Source of the DNA: Paenibacillus sp. 19GGS1-52
GTDB taxonomy: Bacteria; Bacillota; Bacilli; Paenibacillales; Paenibacillaceae
Reading direction: 5' to 3'
NCBI RefSeq assembly: GCF_022369515.1
Contig: NZ_CP059724.1
Span: 744,001 to 808,000, forward strand
Length of the DNA stretch: 64,000 nt
In this document: piece after piece, positions 28,679-37,300 of the stretch
How positions within the stretch are numbered: the first letter of the stretch is position 1
How the letters are laid out: each line of letters starts with the position of its first letter
The notes under the pieces: model-generated
Seen by the model: only the letters and a program-made list of their open reading frames with translations
Database searches by the model: none
Told to the model about the DNA's origin: nothing
Position numbers and translations under genes: made by a program

Positions 28679-28716
28679 GTAAAGCTAATTGACCAATTGG
28701 AAAAATTAAGCTTTAC
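28679..28716 (+). repeat. interrupted inverted repeat at the proximal S-layer promoter
   Basis: GTAAAGCTAATT (28679-28690) pairs with AATTAAGCTTTAC (28704-28716) with one bulged A. The right arm overlaps the -35 region of the proximal promoter, so it may be an operator or an RNA hairpin. Confidence 0.55.
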
Positions 28717-28740
28717 GTGACTTGAGGCGCATTATATAAT
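28712..28740 (+). promoter_or_regulatory. proximal candidate promoter of the S-layer gene
   Basis: TTTACG (28712-28717) and a perfect TATAAT (28735-28740) with a 17-bp spacer. Confidence 0.5.
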
Positions 28741-28797
28741 ACTTAGGTGGAATTAGTAATCTAGTATTGTTATGCCTTGAATTCGTTTACCGGTTTC

Positions 28798-28813
28798 TGT
28801 GATACCCGTCACA
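28798..28813 (+). promoter_or_regulatory. CRP/FNR-type palindrome before the S-layer gene
   Basis: TGTGA-TACCCG-TCACA is an exact match to the TGTGA-N6-TCACA site bound by CRP/FNR-family regulators, including Fnr of Bacillus. It lies 46 bp before the first possible start. Confidence 0.45.
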
Positions 28814-28937
28814 GACATTATTTATACTTAATATGCTCAACTCGGGAAAGGGGGTGTGTATGCTAATGAGTAACATGAGCTACCCATCTAAAGAAGAAAC
28901 TAAGTTTATGAACGTCCAAGGAGGAGAAAAAAAGGTT

Positions 28938-31589
28938 ATGAAGAAAATTTTATCTGTAGCTTTATCTACAGCAATGGCATTCTCAATGTTTGCTTCTGTA
29001 GCGTTTGGTGAAACAGCAACAACTCCGCAAGCTAAATTTGATGCTTTGGCAGCTAAGGGTGTTCTTAATGGATATCCGGATGGTCAAGCTCACCTTGAAA
29101 AAGATCTTACACGCGCTGAATTCGCTAAGATCGTTACTAAATTGTTTAATCTTACTGAAGTAACTAACAAATTGTCTTACAAAGACAAAGGTTACACAGC
29201 AAGCAACTGGGCAGTTCCTTACATCGAAGCTGTTACTGCAGCTAACTTGATGCAAGGTAAAGATACTGTCAAAGGTATCTTCGACTACAATGGTAAAGTA
29301 ACAGTTGAAGAAGTAGCAGCTGTATTGTTCCGCGCTTTGAAACTTGAAACACCTACTACAACAGATAACACTGCATCTGCATGGGCTAAAGGTTATGCTC
29401 AAGCAGTAATCAACAAGGGTCTGGTTGCTCAAAGCACTAACTTCAAAGGCAATGCTACACGCTCTTTAGTAGTAGAAACAGCTTATGCAGTTAGCCAATT
29501 GTCTGCATTCCCAGCCATTGCTTCTGCTGAAGCATTGAGCCCTACTAGCGTAGTTGTAACTTTCTCAGACAAAACTACAACAACAGTTACATTAACAACT
29601 GCACTTGTAGAAGGGGTAGCAACACCTGTTACTTTCACAAACAATGGTCATTCTTACACTACTACCGTAACGTTGACAGCTCCTAAGGTTGTTTCTGTAA
29701 CTGTTCCAAATGCTAAACAGCTGGTTGTAACTTTCAACCGCGCAATTGATGATTCGACTTTGGCTTCCAGTGGTAAGCTGAAAGCTGGCGTAATCAAAGT
29801 AATTCCTTTGGGCAATCAAGCTGCCGTTACAACAGATGGAGCTGAAGTTAGCTTGAACGCTGCTGGAACAGAAGCAACAATTACTCTACCGAACCTTGAG
29901 TTCCTTAAAGGTCAATATACTGTAGTTGTAAGTGACAGCTTGAAGACAACTGCTGGAACAGCATTTACTGCTTACAGCGCTTTGGTAACTGTTGCTGATA
30001 CTGTAGCTCCAACAGTTGTAACTGTGAATTCTGCTGCTAAAGCAACAACTAACAAAGTATATGTTAAATTCAGCGAGCCAGTTAAACCAGCTGGAATTAT
30101 TGCTAGCGTGAACGGTGTATCTGCTACAGTAACTCGTGAAACTTACGATACTTTCAGTTTGACAGCAGGCACTTTGAATGCAGGCACTACTTATGATGTT
30201 TCCTTGCTGAATGTTACTGACTTCGCTGGTAACCTGGCAAACCCTAATCCTATCAAAACATCTGTAACAGTAACTTCGGATACTGCAGCTCCAGCAATCA
30301 CTTCTGTTACACCTGTAGGTGATACAGCAATCACTGTTAAGTTCAGCAAAAAAGTAAGCTACGAATCCCTTATCGGTAACGTACGTTTGTTGAGTGCTTA
30401 TGGTGATGCTCAAGGCACAATGGTCGTAGATGCAGACGCAGATAGCGATACTATCAAGTTCAAAGTTCCTGCAGGATTCAAACTGCCTGATTCCGGTACT
30501 TTCAACGGTTCTCTAGTATTTGGAGCAACAGTTAGAGATACACTGGGTAATACACTGGGTACACCGGTAACGCAGTCGATCACATTTGTAAAAGATGCTA
30601 CAGCTCCTACAGTTGCTAGCGCAGTATTCAGTAGCGATAAAGGTTTGGTTGTAACATTCTCTGAAGCTGTTGCATGGGTAGGCGGAACACCAACACTAAT
30701 TAAAGATTCTACTGGTAAAGTGTTGGATACAGCAAATTACAGTGGTCAAACAGTTGACGGTGCTAAGCTTACTTTCCCAAATGTGAAAGGTCTTGATGGA
30801 TCTTACACCCTGCGTCTTCCTGCAGGTCTGGTAACTGACCTTGCTCTTGCTAAGAATAAAGTGGCTGCAACAACTGTTACTGTTACAGCGGCTGCAACAA
30901 CAACAACTGATTCTGAAAGACCTGTAGTTACCAGCATCACTTACCTTGAACCTACTGGTGATGCTCCGGAGATTATCTTCACTATAACTGCTACAGATAA
31001 CGTTGGTTTGAGTGTTGCATCATTGCGTGATGTGAACAGCTATACTCTGGGTAGCAGAGCGCTTCCAAGTGGTTCTTATACACAGGTAATCAGTTCCATT
31101 GGAACTGAAACTTCCCCTACTAAAGCAGTAGTTGAAGTGCGTGTTCCTAAAACTGCAATCAGCAAAACTGAAGTAGTTGAATTCATCGCATTTGGTGTTA
31201 CTGATACTGCTGGAAGTGCATCAATTGCTAATTCCATTAAGCCTGAGCTGAAAGATCGTGTTAAACCAACACTAGATTCAGCAGCTGTTTCTACTGGAGA
31301 TAGTTCGCTTCTGCAATTGACATTCTCCGAGGCTATCGAATTTGGTACCCTTAATGCTAGTGACTTCACAATTATTGTCAACAACAGTACTACAGCAGCA
31401 ACAATTTCCGGTGGCTTTATCGCTGGTGTTGGTAACGATGCAGGTAAATTCTATGTTAGACTTGCAGGGTACCCTGACCTGAATGCTAACAATGTTAACA
31501 GTATCTCTGTTAAAGTTAACGCAGATGCAACTATTCAAGATAAAGCAGGTAACAGCGTCGTTGGAGATAAGACAGTATACGCTAAGTAA
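28938..31589 (+). CDS. probable S-layer protein with N-terminal SLH domains
   Basis: The protein has 883 residues from ATG 28938. The signal peptide MKKILSVALSTAMAFSMFAS ends near AFG. Three SLH modules follow (about residues 30-200) with motifs TRAE, TVEE and TRSL. P. alvei SpaA is reported to have TRAE, TVEE and TRAQ, so a SpaA-like S-layer protein is likely. The rest is repeated beta-sandwich domains rich in Thr, Ala and Val. Codons are strongly biased to a few A/T-ending forms, as in very highly expressed genes. An in-frame ATG at 28860 with its own ribosome-binding site would add 26 residues. A UUCG-loop terminator follows. Confidence 0.9.
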   Translation: MKKILSVALSTAMAFSMFASVAFGETATTPQAKFDALAAKGVLNGYPDGQAHLEKDLTRAEFAKIVTKLFNLTEVTNKLSYKDKGYTASNWAVPYIEAVTAANLMQGKDTVKGIFDYNGKVTVEEVAAVLFRALKLETPTTTDNTASAWAKGYAQAVINKGLVAQSTNFKGNATRSLVVETAYAVSQLSAFPAIASAEALSPTSVVVTFSDKTTTTVTLTTALVEGVATPVTFTNNGHSYTTTVTLTAPKVVSVTVPNAKQLVVTFNRAIDDSTLASSGKLKAGVIKVIPLGNQAAVTTDGAEVSLNAAGTEATITLPNLEFLKGQYTVVVSDSLKTTAGTAFTAYSALVTVADTVAPTVVTVNSAAKATTNKVYVKFSEPVKPAGIIASVNGVSATVTRETYDTFSLTAGTLNAGTTYDVSLLNVTDFAGNLANPNPIKTSVTVTSDTAAPAITSVTPVGDTAITVKFSKKVSYESLIGNVRLLSAYGDAQGTMVVDADADSDTIKFKVPAGFKLPDSGTFNGSLVFGATVRDTLGNTLGTPVTQSITFVKDATAPTVASAVFSSDKGLVVTFSEAVAWVGGTPTLIKDSTGKVLDTANYSGQTVDGAKLTFPNVKGLDGSYTLRLPAGLVTDLALAKNKVAATTVTVTAAATTTTDSERPVVTSITYLEPTGDAPEIIFTITATDNVGLSVASLRDVNSYTLGSRALPSGSYTQVISSIGTETSPTKAVVEVRVPKTAISKTEVVEFIAFGVTDTAGSASIANSIKPELKDRVKPTLDSAAVSTGDSSLLQLTFSEAIEFGTLNASDFTIIVNNSTTAATISGGFIAGVGNDAGKFYVRLAGYPDLNANNVNSISVKVNADATIQDKAGNSVVGDKTVYAK

Positions 31590-31610
31590 TCTCCGATTAC
31601 CGAAGCAAAG

Positions 31611-31640
31611 AATAGCCTCTTCGGAGGCTATTTTTTTTAT
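31611..31640 (+). terminator. strong intrinsic terminator of the S-layer gene
   Basis: AATAGCCTC and GAGGCTATT pair perfectly around a TTCG tetraloop, followed by a long T-run. Confidence 0.95.
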
Positions 31641-31672
31641 AGCCATTTACCCCAATATGAGGAGGGATTTAG

Positions 31673-32221
31673 TTGAAAACAGCTTGGAAAATCGTGATGT
31701 CTGCGGTGTTATTGGCAGGTGGCGTATGGGCAGGCTCCCTGCTGAATGCTACGGCTGAAGGTGCAAGTATCGGTTCACAGCCGGGGACAGCAGATGATCC
31801 GGTAGTTACCAAAAGCTATGTGGATCAACAGATTCAGAAAGCATTACAAGGCGGAACGATTAGTACACCTACCCAAACCGCACCCATTGCACCTACCGCT
31901 ATAGCAAGCCCTACAACTGCACCAACTCAAGATGCCGGCAATAAAGGAAATGCGATTGAGATTGTTGATGTGAAACCAGGTCAAACGTTAATCGCGGCTG
32001 CCGGTGCAGAATTTATTGTTCGCGCAGGTAAGGCTGTTATTTATTCTCAAGACAGTAATGGCGTTGCGGATTTAACAGATGGAAAAGATCTAACGAATGG
32101 ACAGGCTGCACCATCGAATCATTTATTGTCTTTTCCCCGTGATGGACGTGGGATAGCAGTTCAGAGTGATCAAACGCTAGCACTTGTAGTTATGGTTCGT
32201 GGTGGATATACGTTAAAGTGA
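31673..32221 (+). CDS. small exported protein of unknown function behind the S-layer gene
   Basis: A 182-residue protein with an N-terminal signal-like helix (residues 5-28), a polar segment DDPVVTKSYVDQQIQKAL that could form a short coiled coil, a Thr/Pro/Ala-rich linker (about 60-95), and a compact C-terminal domain containing EIVDVKPGQTLIAAAGAEF and SFPRDGRGI. The start is TTG 31673, seven bases after GAGGAGGG. It is 83 bp after the S-layer stop, past a terminator. I recognise the layout as a conserved Paenibacillus-type secreted protein but know no function. Confidence 0.75.
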   Translation: MKTAWKIVMSAVLLAGGVWAGSLLNATAEGASIGSQPGTADDPVVTKSYVDQQIQKALQGGTISTPTQTAPIAPTAIASPTTAPTQDAGNKGNAIEIVDVKPGQTLIAAAGAEFIVRAGKAVIYSQDSNGVADLTDGKDLTNGQAAPSNHLLSFPRDGRGIAVQSDQTLALVVMVRGGYTLK

Positions 32222-32404
32222 CTTCTTGATTTAAGAATACCAATATAGATTAAGTTTGCCCTTTAGATTGGAAATCATACTATAATTGAAAAAAAGTGAT
32301 ATGCGGAACTCTTTTCCACACTTAACAAACATTGAGACGATTGAAGGCATCATAATCCGCGCACAATATTCCTGTATTCTTACAAAACTCAGGAGGTGCA
32401 GCTC

Positions 32405-32677
32405 ATGGCACGTAATAATCGTGTGGTTATACCGGAAAGTCGGACAATGCTGAAACAGATGAAATATGAGATTGCTGCTGAATTTGGTTTATATGGGGCT
32501 AACTATGGAGGGGGAGCAGATACAGAATTTGCTTCCGAATTAGGAGCACTTGGGGACTCCAGTGGCTCTAGTCATAGTCCATATCTTGGACATCTTTCAT
32601 CCAGAGATAACGGTTCTGTTGGCGGCGAAATAACGAAGAGACTTGTAAAGCAAGCAGAGCAAGCCCTTTTTCTATAA
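32405..32677 (+). CDS. alpha/beta-type small acid-soluble spore protein
   Basis: A 90-residue SASP that coats and protects spore DNA. The two conserved blocks are present: KYEIAAEFGL, which holds the GPR protease cleavage site (after Glu), and NGSVGGEITKRLVKQAEQ, a DNA-binding block. They are separated by about 35 Gly/Ser/Asp-rich residues, longer than in typical 60-70-residue SASPs. ATG 32405 is seven bases after AGGAGGT. No clean sigma-G promoter could be read upstream. It lies alone between the exported protein and metK. Confidence 0.9.
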   Translation: MARNNRVVIPESRTMLKQMKYEIAAEFGLYGANYGGGADTEFASELGALGDSSGSSHSPYLGHLSSRDNGSVGGEITKRLVKQAEQALFL

Positions 32678-32730
32678 TCTCTGAGAATTAATGTTGAAGC
32701 TGAGTTATTCTTTTATACAGCCTGCTAAAA

Positions 32731-32759
32731 TTGACACCATCTCATAAATAAGATAATAT
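32731..32759 (+). promoter_or_regulatory. strong sigma-A promoter of metK
   Basis: A perfect TTGACA (32731-32736), a 17-bp spacer and TAATAT (32754-32759). The likely transcription start is near 32766, just before a terminator hairpin. Confidence 0.85.
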
Positions 32760-32779
32760 GACTTTTGAGGAAAGCCATA

Positions 32780-32812
32780 AACCTTTTCCACTATGGGAAA
32801 GGTTCATTTTTT
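32780..32812 (+). terminator. intrinsic terminator in the metK leader
   Basis: AACCTTTTCC (32780-32789) and GGGAAAGGTT (32795-32804) form ten pairs (one G-U) around ACTAT, followed by CATTTTTT. It lies between the metK promoter and the metK start, about 15 nt after the expected transcription start. No SAM-I riboswitch core is visible. Confidence 0.8.
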
Positions 32813-32907
32813 GCAGAAATTGCAGAAATATTAGCGAAGTGGCTACTGGAGAATCGAAGGAATTTGATTATACGTCATTATACTATCCATATAGGAGGTT
32901 GTTATAC

Positions 32908-34110
32908 ATGTCTATTACAGGGCGCCATTTATTCACTTCCGAGTCTGTAACGGAAGGGCATCCGGATAAAATTTGTGACCAGATCTCTGATGCGGTACTG
33001 GATGCATTTCTGGTTAATGATCCAAACGCACGTGTAGCCTGCGAAGTTGCAGTAGCAACGGGTCTTGTATTGGTTATCGGAGAGATTAGCACCAAGTCGG
33101 AATATGTTGATATTCCAGCGATTGTACGTAATACGATTAAAGAAATAGGTTATACCAATGCCACTTATGGCTTTGACTACAATACTTGTGCGGTATTAAC
33201 TTCTCTTAATGAACAATCCGCTGATATTGCCCAGGGTGTAAATGCAGCACTGGAGAACCGCGATCCTGCACAGCTGGCTCAAGAAACGGCCAATATCGGA
33301 GCTGGTGATCAAGGCTTAATGTTTGGTTTTGCCACTAATGAGACTCCAGAATTGATGCCATTACCTATTGCTTTGTCTCATCGTATAGCGCGTCGTTTAG
33401 CAGAAGTACGTAAGAACGGAACTTTGGAATACCTACGTCCAGATGGCAAGACACAAGTAACTATTGAATATCTGAATGAAAAACCAGTTCGCGTAGATAC
33501 CATCGTTGTATCCACACAGCATGCTGAAGAAATCACACTTGAGCAAATTCAAGCAGATATCAAAGAACATGTAATCTTGCCGGTTGTGCCAGCTGGACTG
33601 CTTGATGAGGATACTAAGTACTTTATTAATCCTACAGGTCGTTTTGTTATTGGTGGACCTCAAGGGGATGCTGGCTTAACGGGTCGTAAGATTATTGTGG
33701 ACACGTATGGTGGTTATGCTCGTCATGGCGGCGGTGCATTTTCCGGTAAGGATCCAACTAAGGTGGACCGTTCGGCAGCCTATGCAGCCCGTTATGTGGC
33801 TAAGAACCTTGTAGCTGCTGGTCTTGCTGATAAATGTGAGATTCAATTGGCTTATGCCATTGGTGTTGCTAATCCCGTTTCAATTAGTGTAGATACATAC
33901 GGAACAGGTAAGATCAGTGAAGAAAAGCTGGCTCAGATGATCAGCGAGAACTTTGATCTTCGTCCTGCCGGTATCATCTCTATGCTTGATTTGCGTAAAC
34001 CGATTTATAAACAGACTGCTGCTTACGGCCATTTTGGACGTACAGATCTGGATCTGCCTTGGGAACGTATCGATAAAGCAGAACTTCTGAGAGCACAAGC
34101 AGGCCTTTAG
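32908..34110 (+). CDS. metK: S-adenosylmethionine synthetase
   Basis: A 400-residue enzyme that makes S-adenosylmethionine from methionine and ATP. Family motifs: [28 protein letters not shown] and [19 protein letters not shown], with the catalytic Lys and metal-binding residues in place. ATG 32908 is nine bases after AGGAGG and gives the usual length. The frame is open back to 32758, but that ATG lies in the promoter -10 and is not a plausible start. Expression is probably controlled at the leader terminator. Confidence 0.97.
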   Translation: MSITGRHLFTSESVTEGHPDKICDQISDAVLDAFLVNDPNARVACEVAVATGLVLVIGEISTKSEYVDIPAIVRNTIKEIGYTNATYGFDYNTCAVLTSLNEQSADIAQGVNAALENRDPAQLAQETANIGAGDQGLMFGFATNETPELMPLPIALSHRIARRLAEVRKNGTLEYLRPDGKTQVTIEYLNEKPVRVDTIVVSTQHAEEITLEQIQADIKEHVILPVVPAGLLDEDTKYFINPTGRFVIGGPQGDAGLTGRKIIVDTYGGYARHGGGAFSGKDPTKVDRSAAYAARYVAKNLVAAGLADKCEIQLAYAIGVANPVSISVDTYGTGKISEEKLAQMISENFDLRPAGIISMLDLRKPIYKQTAAYGHFGRTDLDLPWERIDKAELLRAQAGL

Positions 34111-34158
34111 TTCGAAGTGTGGAACCAGTTAGTTTTCATCAAGATGAATTACATTATG

Positions 34159-34208
34159 ACCCGCAAGGAAGGCACTTCGGTAGAAGTACTTTACTTGCGG
34201 GTTATTTT
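34159..34208 (+). terminator. intrinsic terminator of metK
   Basis: ACCCGCAAG (34159-34167) and CTTGCGGGT (34194-34202) pair perfectly, with further pairing inside, followed by ATTTTT. Confidence 0.85.
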
Positions 34209-34345
34209 TGTGTGCAGATAGGGAATTCAGCTTTGTGTTTTTTCTTCGGGATGAGATGATTACTAAACTTTGGAAGACGTTTAACCGAAATAAAAGAATA
34301 TATACATAAAGACGACAGTATGGCTTGAGAGGAGTTTATCACGGC

Positions 34346-37300
34346 ATGAAAAGAAAAATTTCAATATGGACGGTGCTCATTCTGGCTGGAGATTTGTTAC
34401 TAGGGGCAGGAAGTGCTTCTGTCGGAATTGGCGCATCCGCAGTATATGCTGCAGCTGACTTTGGCATGGTAACCGCACCAACTGCAGGTGCAACCTATGT
34501 GAGTATAGGCTCATCTCTTAGATTGAGCTTTGATCGGCAGGTAAATCCGCAATCTGGGAATATTATTATTACCCCACAAGGCTCCAGTGATCCGTTTGTA
34601 ACTATTCCTATTGGCACCTCGGGATTAATTGGCAGTTCCAAAGACTATGAAATTAAGTGGGATGCTAATCTGCATTTCACACCCAATATGACATATACCG
34701 TAACCGTACCGAAGGGCTTATTCAAGGATAGTGCAGGGGCTGATTCTGTATTCACAAGCTGGTCTTTTACTACCGCACCGGAGGTCAATACAGGAATAAC
34801 AGCGAGTAATTTCATGCCTGCTAATAATGCCCGGGTAGATGCGGGAACTTTAGCTCAGCTCAGCTTGAAACTGAATAAACCTTTGCTAAAGGGCGGAGGT
34901 TCCATCCGACTTATTGCTTCTGCTGATAATTCTACTATTCAGGAATTTAAAATTAAAGATGGCGAGACTGGTGTTACTGTGTTGAGTGACGCGTCCTCAA
35001 CAACCGTTACTTTGACTCCGACAAATAAATTAGCGACCGGAACTAATTATTATGTACTTATTGATTCATACGCCTTCAAGGGTACAGACAATAAGACCTT
35101 CTCAGGCATATCCAGTAGTAATGTGTGGAGCTTCTCCACTATAGGTGCAGCAGCTATCCCAATGACGGCAAATCCGGCAGCAGGAGCAGTAGGTGCATCT
35201 GTTACTGGAGCGTTACAGCTTAACTTTGATCGTCCTATGATGCCAGCAACAGGAAATATTACTGTATCACCAGGTACTGTAGATGATGGGAGGACACGAT
35301 GGCTCAATGTGAATTCCACAGCAGTAACGGGTGGTGGGAGTAAGAATATTCTGCTGTCTCCGGCATCGACGGCAAACCCACTTCTCAGTAATACCTTATA
35401 TACGGTTACTATTCCACAGGGGGCATTTTACGACCAGGATGGAAATGTGTTTCCTACTGCACCTTATTCGTGGAGCTTCACCACGGCGTCCTCGACGGGT
35501 CTTGGAATAACTACGTTGATGCCTGCAGACCGAAGTGAGTCCGTGGATATCAACAAAGCTTTTACCCTTACCTTTAACCGAGATGTAATTTATAATAGCT
35601 CTGTTGCAAAAAGCATTACACTCTACAAAAGCAGCGGGCTACAGCTTCCTGTAACCGTAACACAGAGTGGGACTGCGGCTGGAACAAAAGAATATACGAT
35701 AAATCCTGACAATGCACTTGAATATAATACTACCTATTACATTGATATTGCTAAAGGCGCCTTCTCGGAAGCAAGTGATCCCACTTCTATTTATGGTGGA
35801 CTAAGTGGTGCTAGTTCATGGAGCTTCCGTACAATGGCTCTAGATACAACAGCACCCTTACTCACAACAGCACAACTGGATAATAATAGGACGATACGCT
35901 TGAAATATAATGAAGCTCTTAATTCGTCGGTAGCGCTGCTGCCTTCAAGCTTTACGGTTACGGTGAACGATGAAGCTCGTGCCATTGATAGTAGTTACAT
36001 TCAGGGAGATAGTGTCTTAGTGGTGCTAAGCACAGGTGTCGCGGTAGGTCAGAATATTAAAATCGGGTATTCAGGCGGTCTGCGAGTCATTAAGGATACT
36101 AGCGGTAATGCAGCAAGCACTTTTTCACTTCGACAGGTGACTAATTCTGTAGTGTCTGCACTTCCTGCTCCTATAGAGGGCAGAATTACTGGCAAGAACC
36201 TAGTCTTGAATTTCAATGATTCACTAAAAGCAGTCTCTCCATATGCGTTCAATCAATTCTCCGTGACGGCGGATGGTTATTCACTTGGGGTTAATTCTAT
36301 TAGTTCCAGTGGAGGAACTGTTAATCTGGGATTAACGAGCGAAGCTGCGAGCGGACAGACTGTTCGAGTATCCTATTATGCAGGGTCCTATCCACTACAG
36401 GATGTTTTTAGCCAGAATATAGCCAACTTTAGCGCTTTCAATATTCGTAACAGCAATGATACGACTCCACCTGTTCTCCAATACGCGACCGGAACCGGAA
36501 GTACAATCGTATTATCTTATAATGAAGGAATGACTTCAGCTAATTTACCGATGAACAGTCAATTCTCTGTGCTTGTTGGAGGTACACCTAATTATGTTAC
36601 TAGTGTAGCAGTGAGTGGTAGCGAGGTTACTTTATCCCTTCAAAGCGCCTTGACGGTGAGTCAAGTGGTTACTGTGTCCTATGTGCCAGGAGTTTATGGG
36701 CTTAGCGATCTGAATGGAAACCGTGCGGCATATATTAATCTGCAGCCAGTGTCAGTAACCGGAAGCAGCACAACTACAGTACCTAATATAAGCGGAGCAA
36801 CAGTTACAGGTGATGAACTAACGGTAACATTCACCAAAAACATGCAGGCCACTTCTTCCTTATATGTTAATCAGTTTGGAGTTCGAGCGGATGGCAGCAC
36901 TCTTGGCGTCCAGTCCTATTCTATTTCGGGTAGTGTACTGAAGATAATGCTATCTTCAGTAGTGAAGACGGGACAGAGTGTCGACTTGTCGTTTATGTCT
37001 GGTGGGGGAGTCATTCAGGATCTGAACGGCAATGCGCTGTCTTCTTTCACTGCACTTTATGTTCAGAATCTTACAGGATTAACTACAGGAACTGGTAGCC
37101 GGCCATCTTATTTGGGAACATTGGCAGTGAGTGAGTTTGGAGAAGGATATCCACTTTTAAAAAGTGATTCTTCGAGTGCAACAGATGATCGATCCGTATA
37201 CAGCCAGTCTGTAAAAAAATATAACCTGACTGCTGATCGTTTAAGCTCCAGTTATGATTATCTATATAAAGTGGGTACATCCACATTAGCCTTTGAAGTG

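Larger units (their letters stand above)
28342..28937 (+). promoter_or_regulatory. long regulatory region upstream of the S-layer gene
   Basis: This 596-bp stretch has no supported separate gene. It holds a terminator at its start, two candidate sigma-A promoters (-10 at 28499-28504 and 28735-28740), an interrupted inverted repeat (28679-28716), a TGTGA-N6-TCACA palindrome (28798-28813), and two in-frame starts each with its own ribosome-binding site (ATG 28860, ATG 28938). Long, multi-promoter leaders are common for S-layer genes. Confidence 0.6.

Noticed and set aside
32281..32404. Sigma-G promoter for the SASP gene
   Set aside because: CACAATA and CATAATC were considered as -10 elements, but no properly spaced -35 was found.
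32758..32907. Extension of metK to ATG 32758
   Set aside because: The ATG overlaps the -10 element of a strong promoter and has no ribosome-binding site; ATG 32908 has one and gives the family length.
32758..32907. SAM-I riboswitch before metK
   Set aside because: The leader lacks the GAGGG/kink-turn core sequences of S-box RNAs; only a terminator hairpin is seen.
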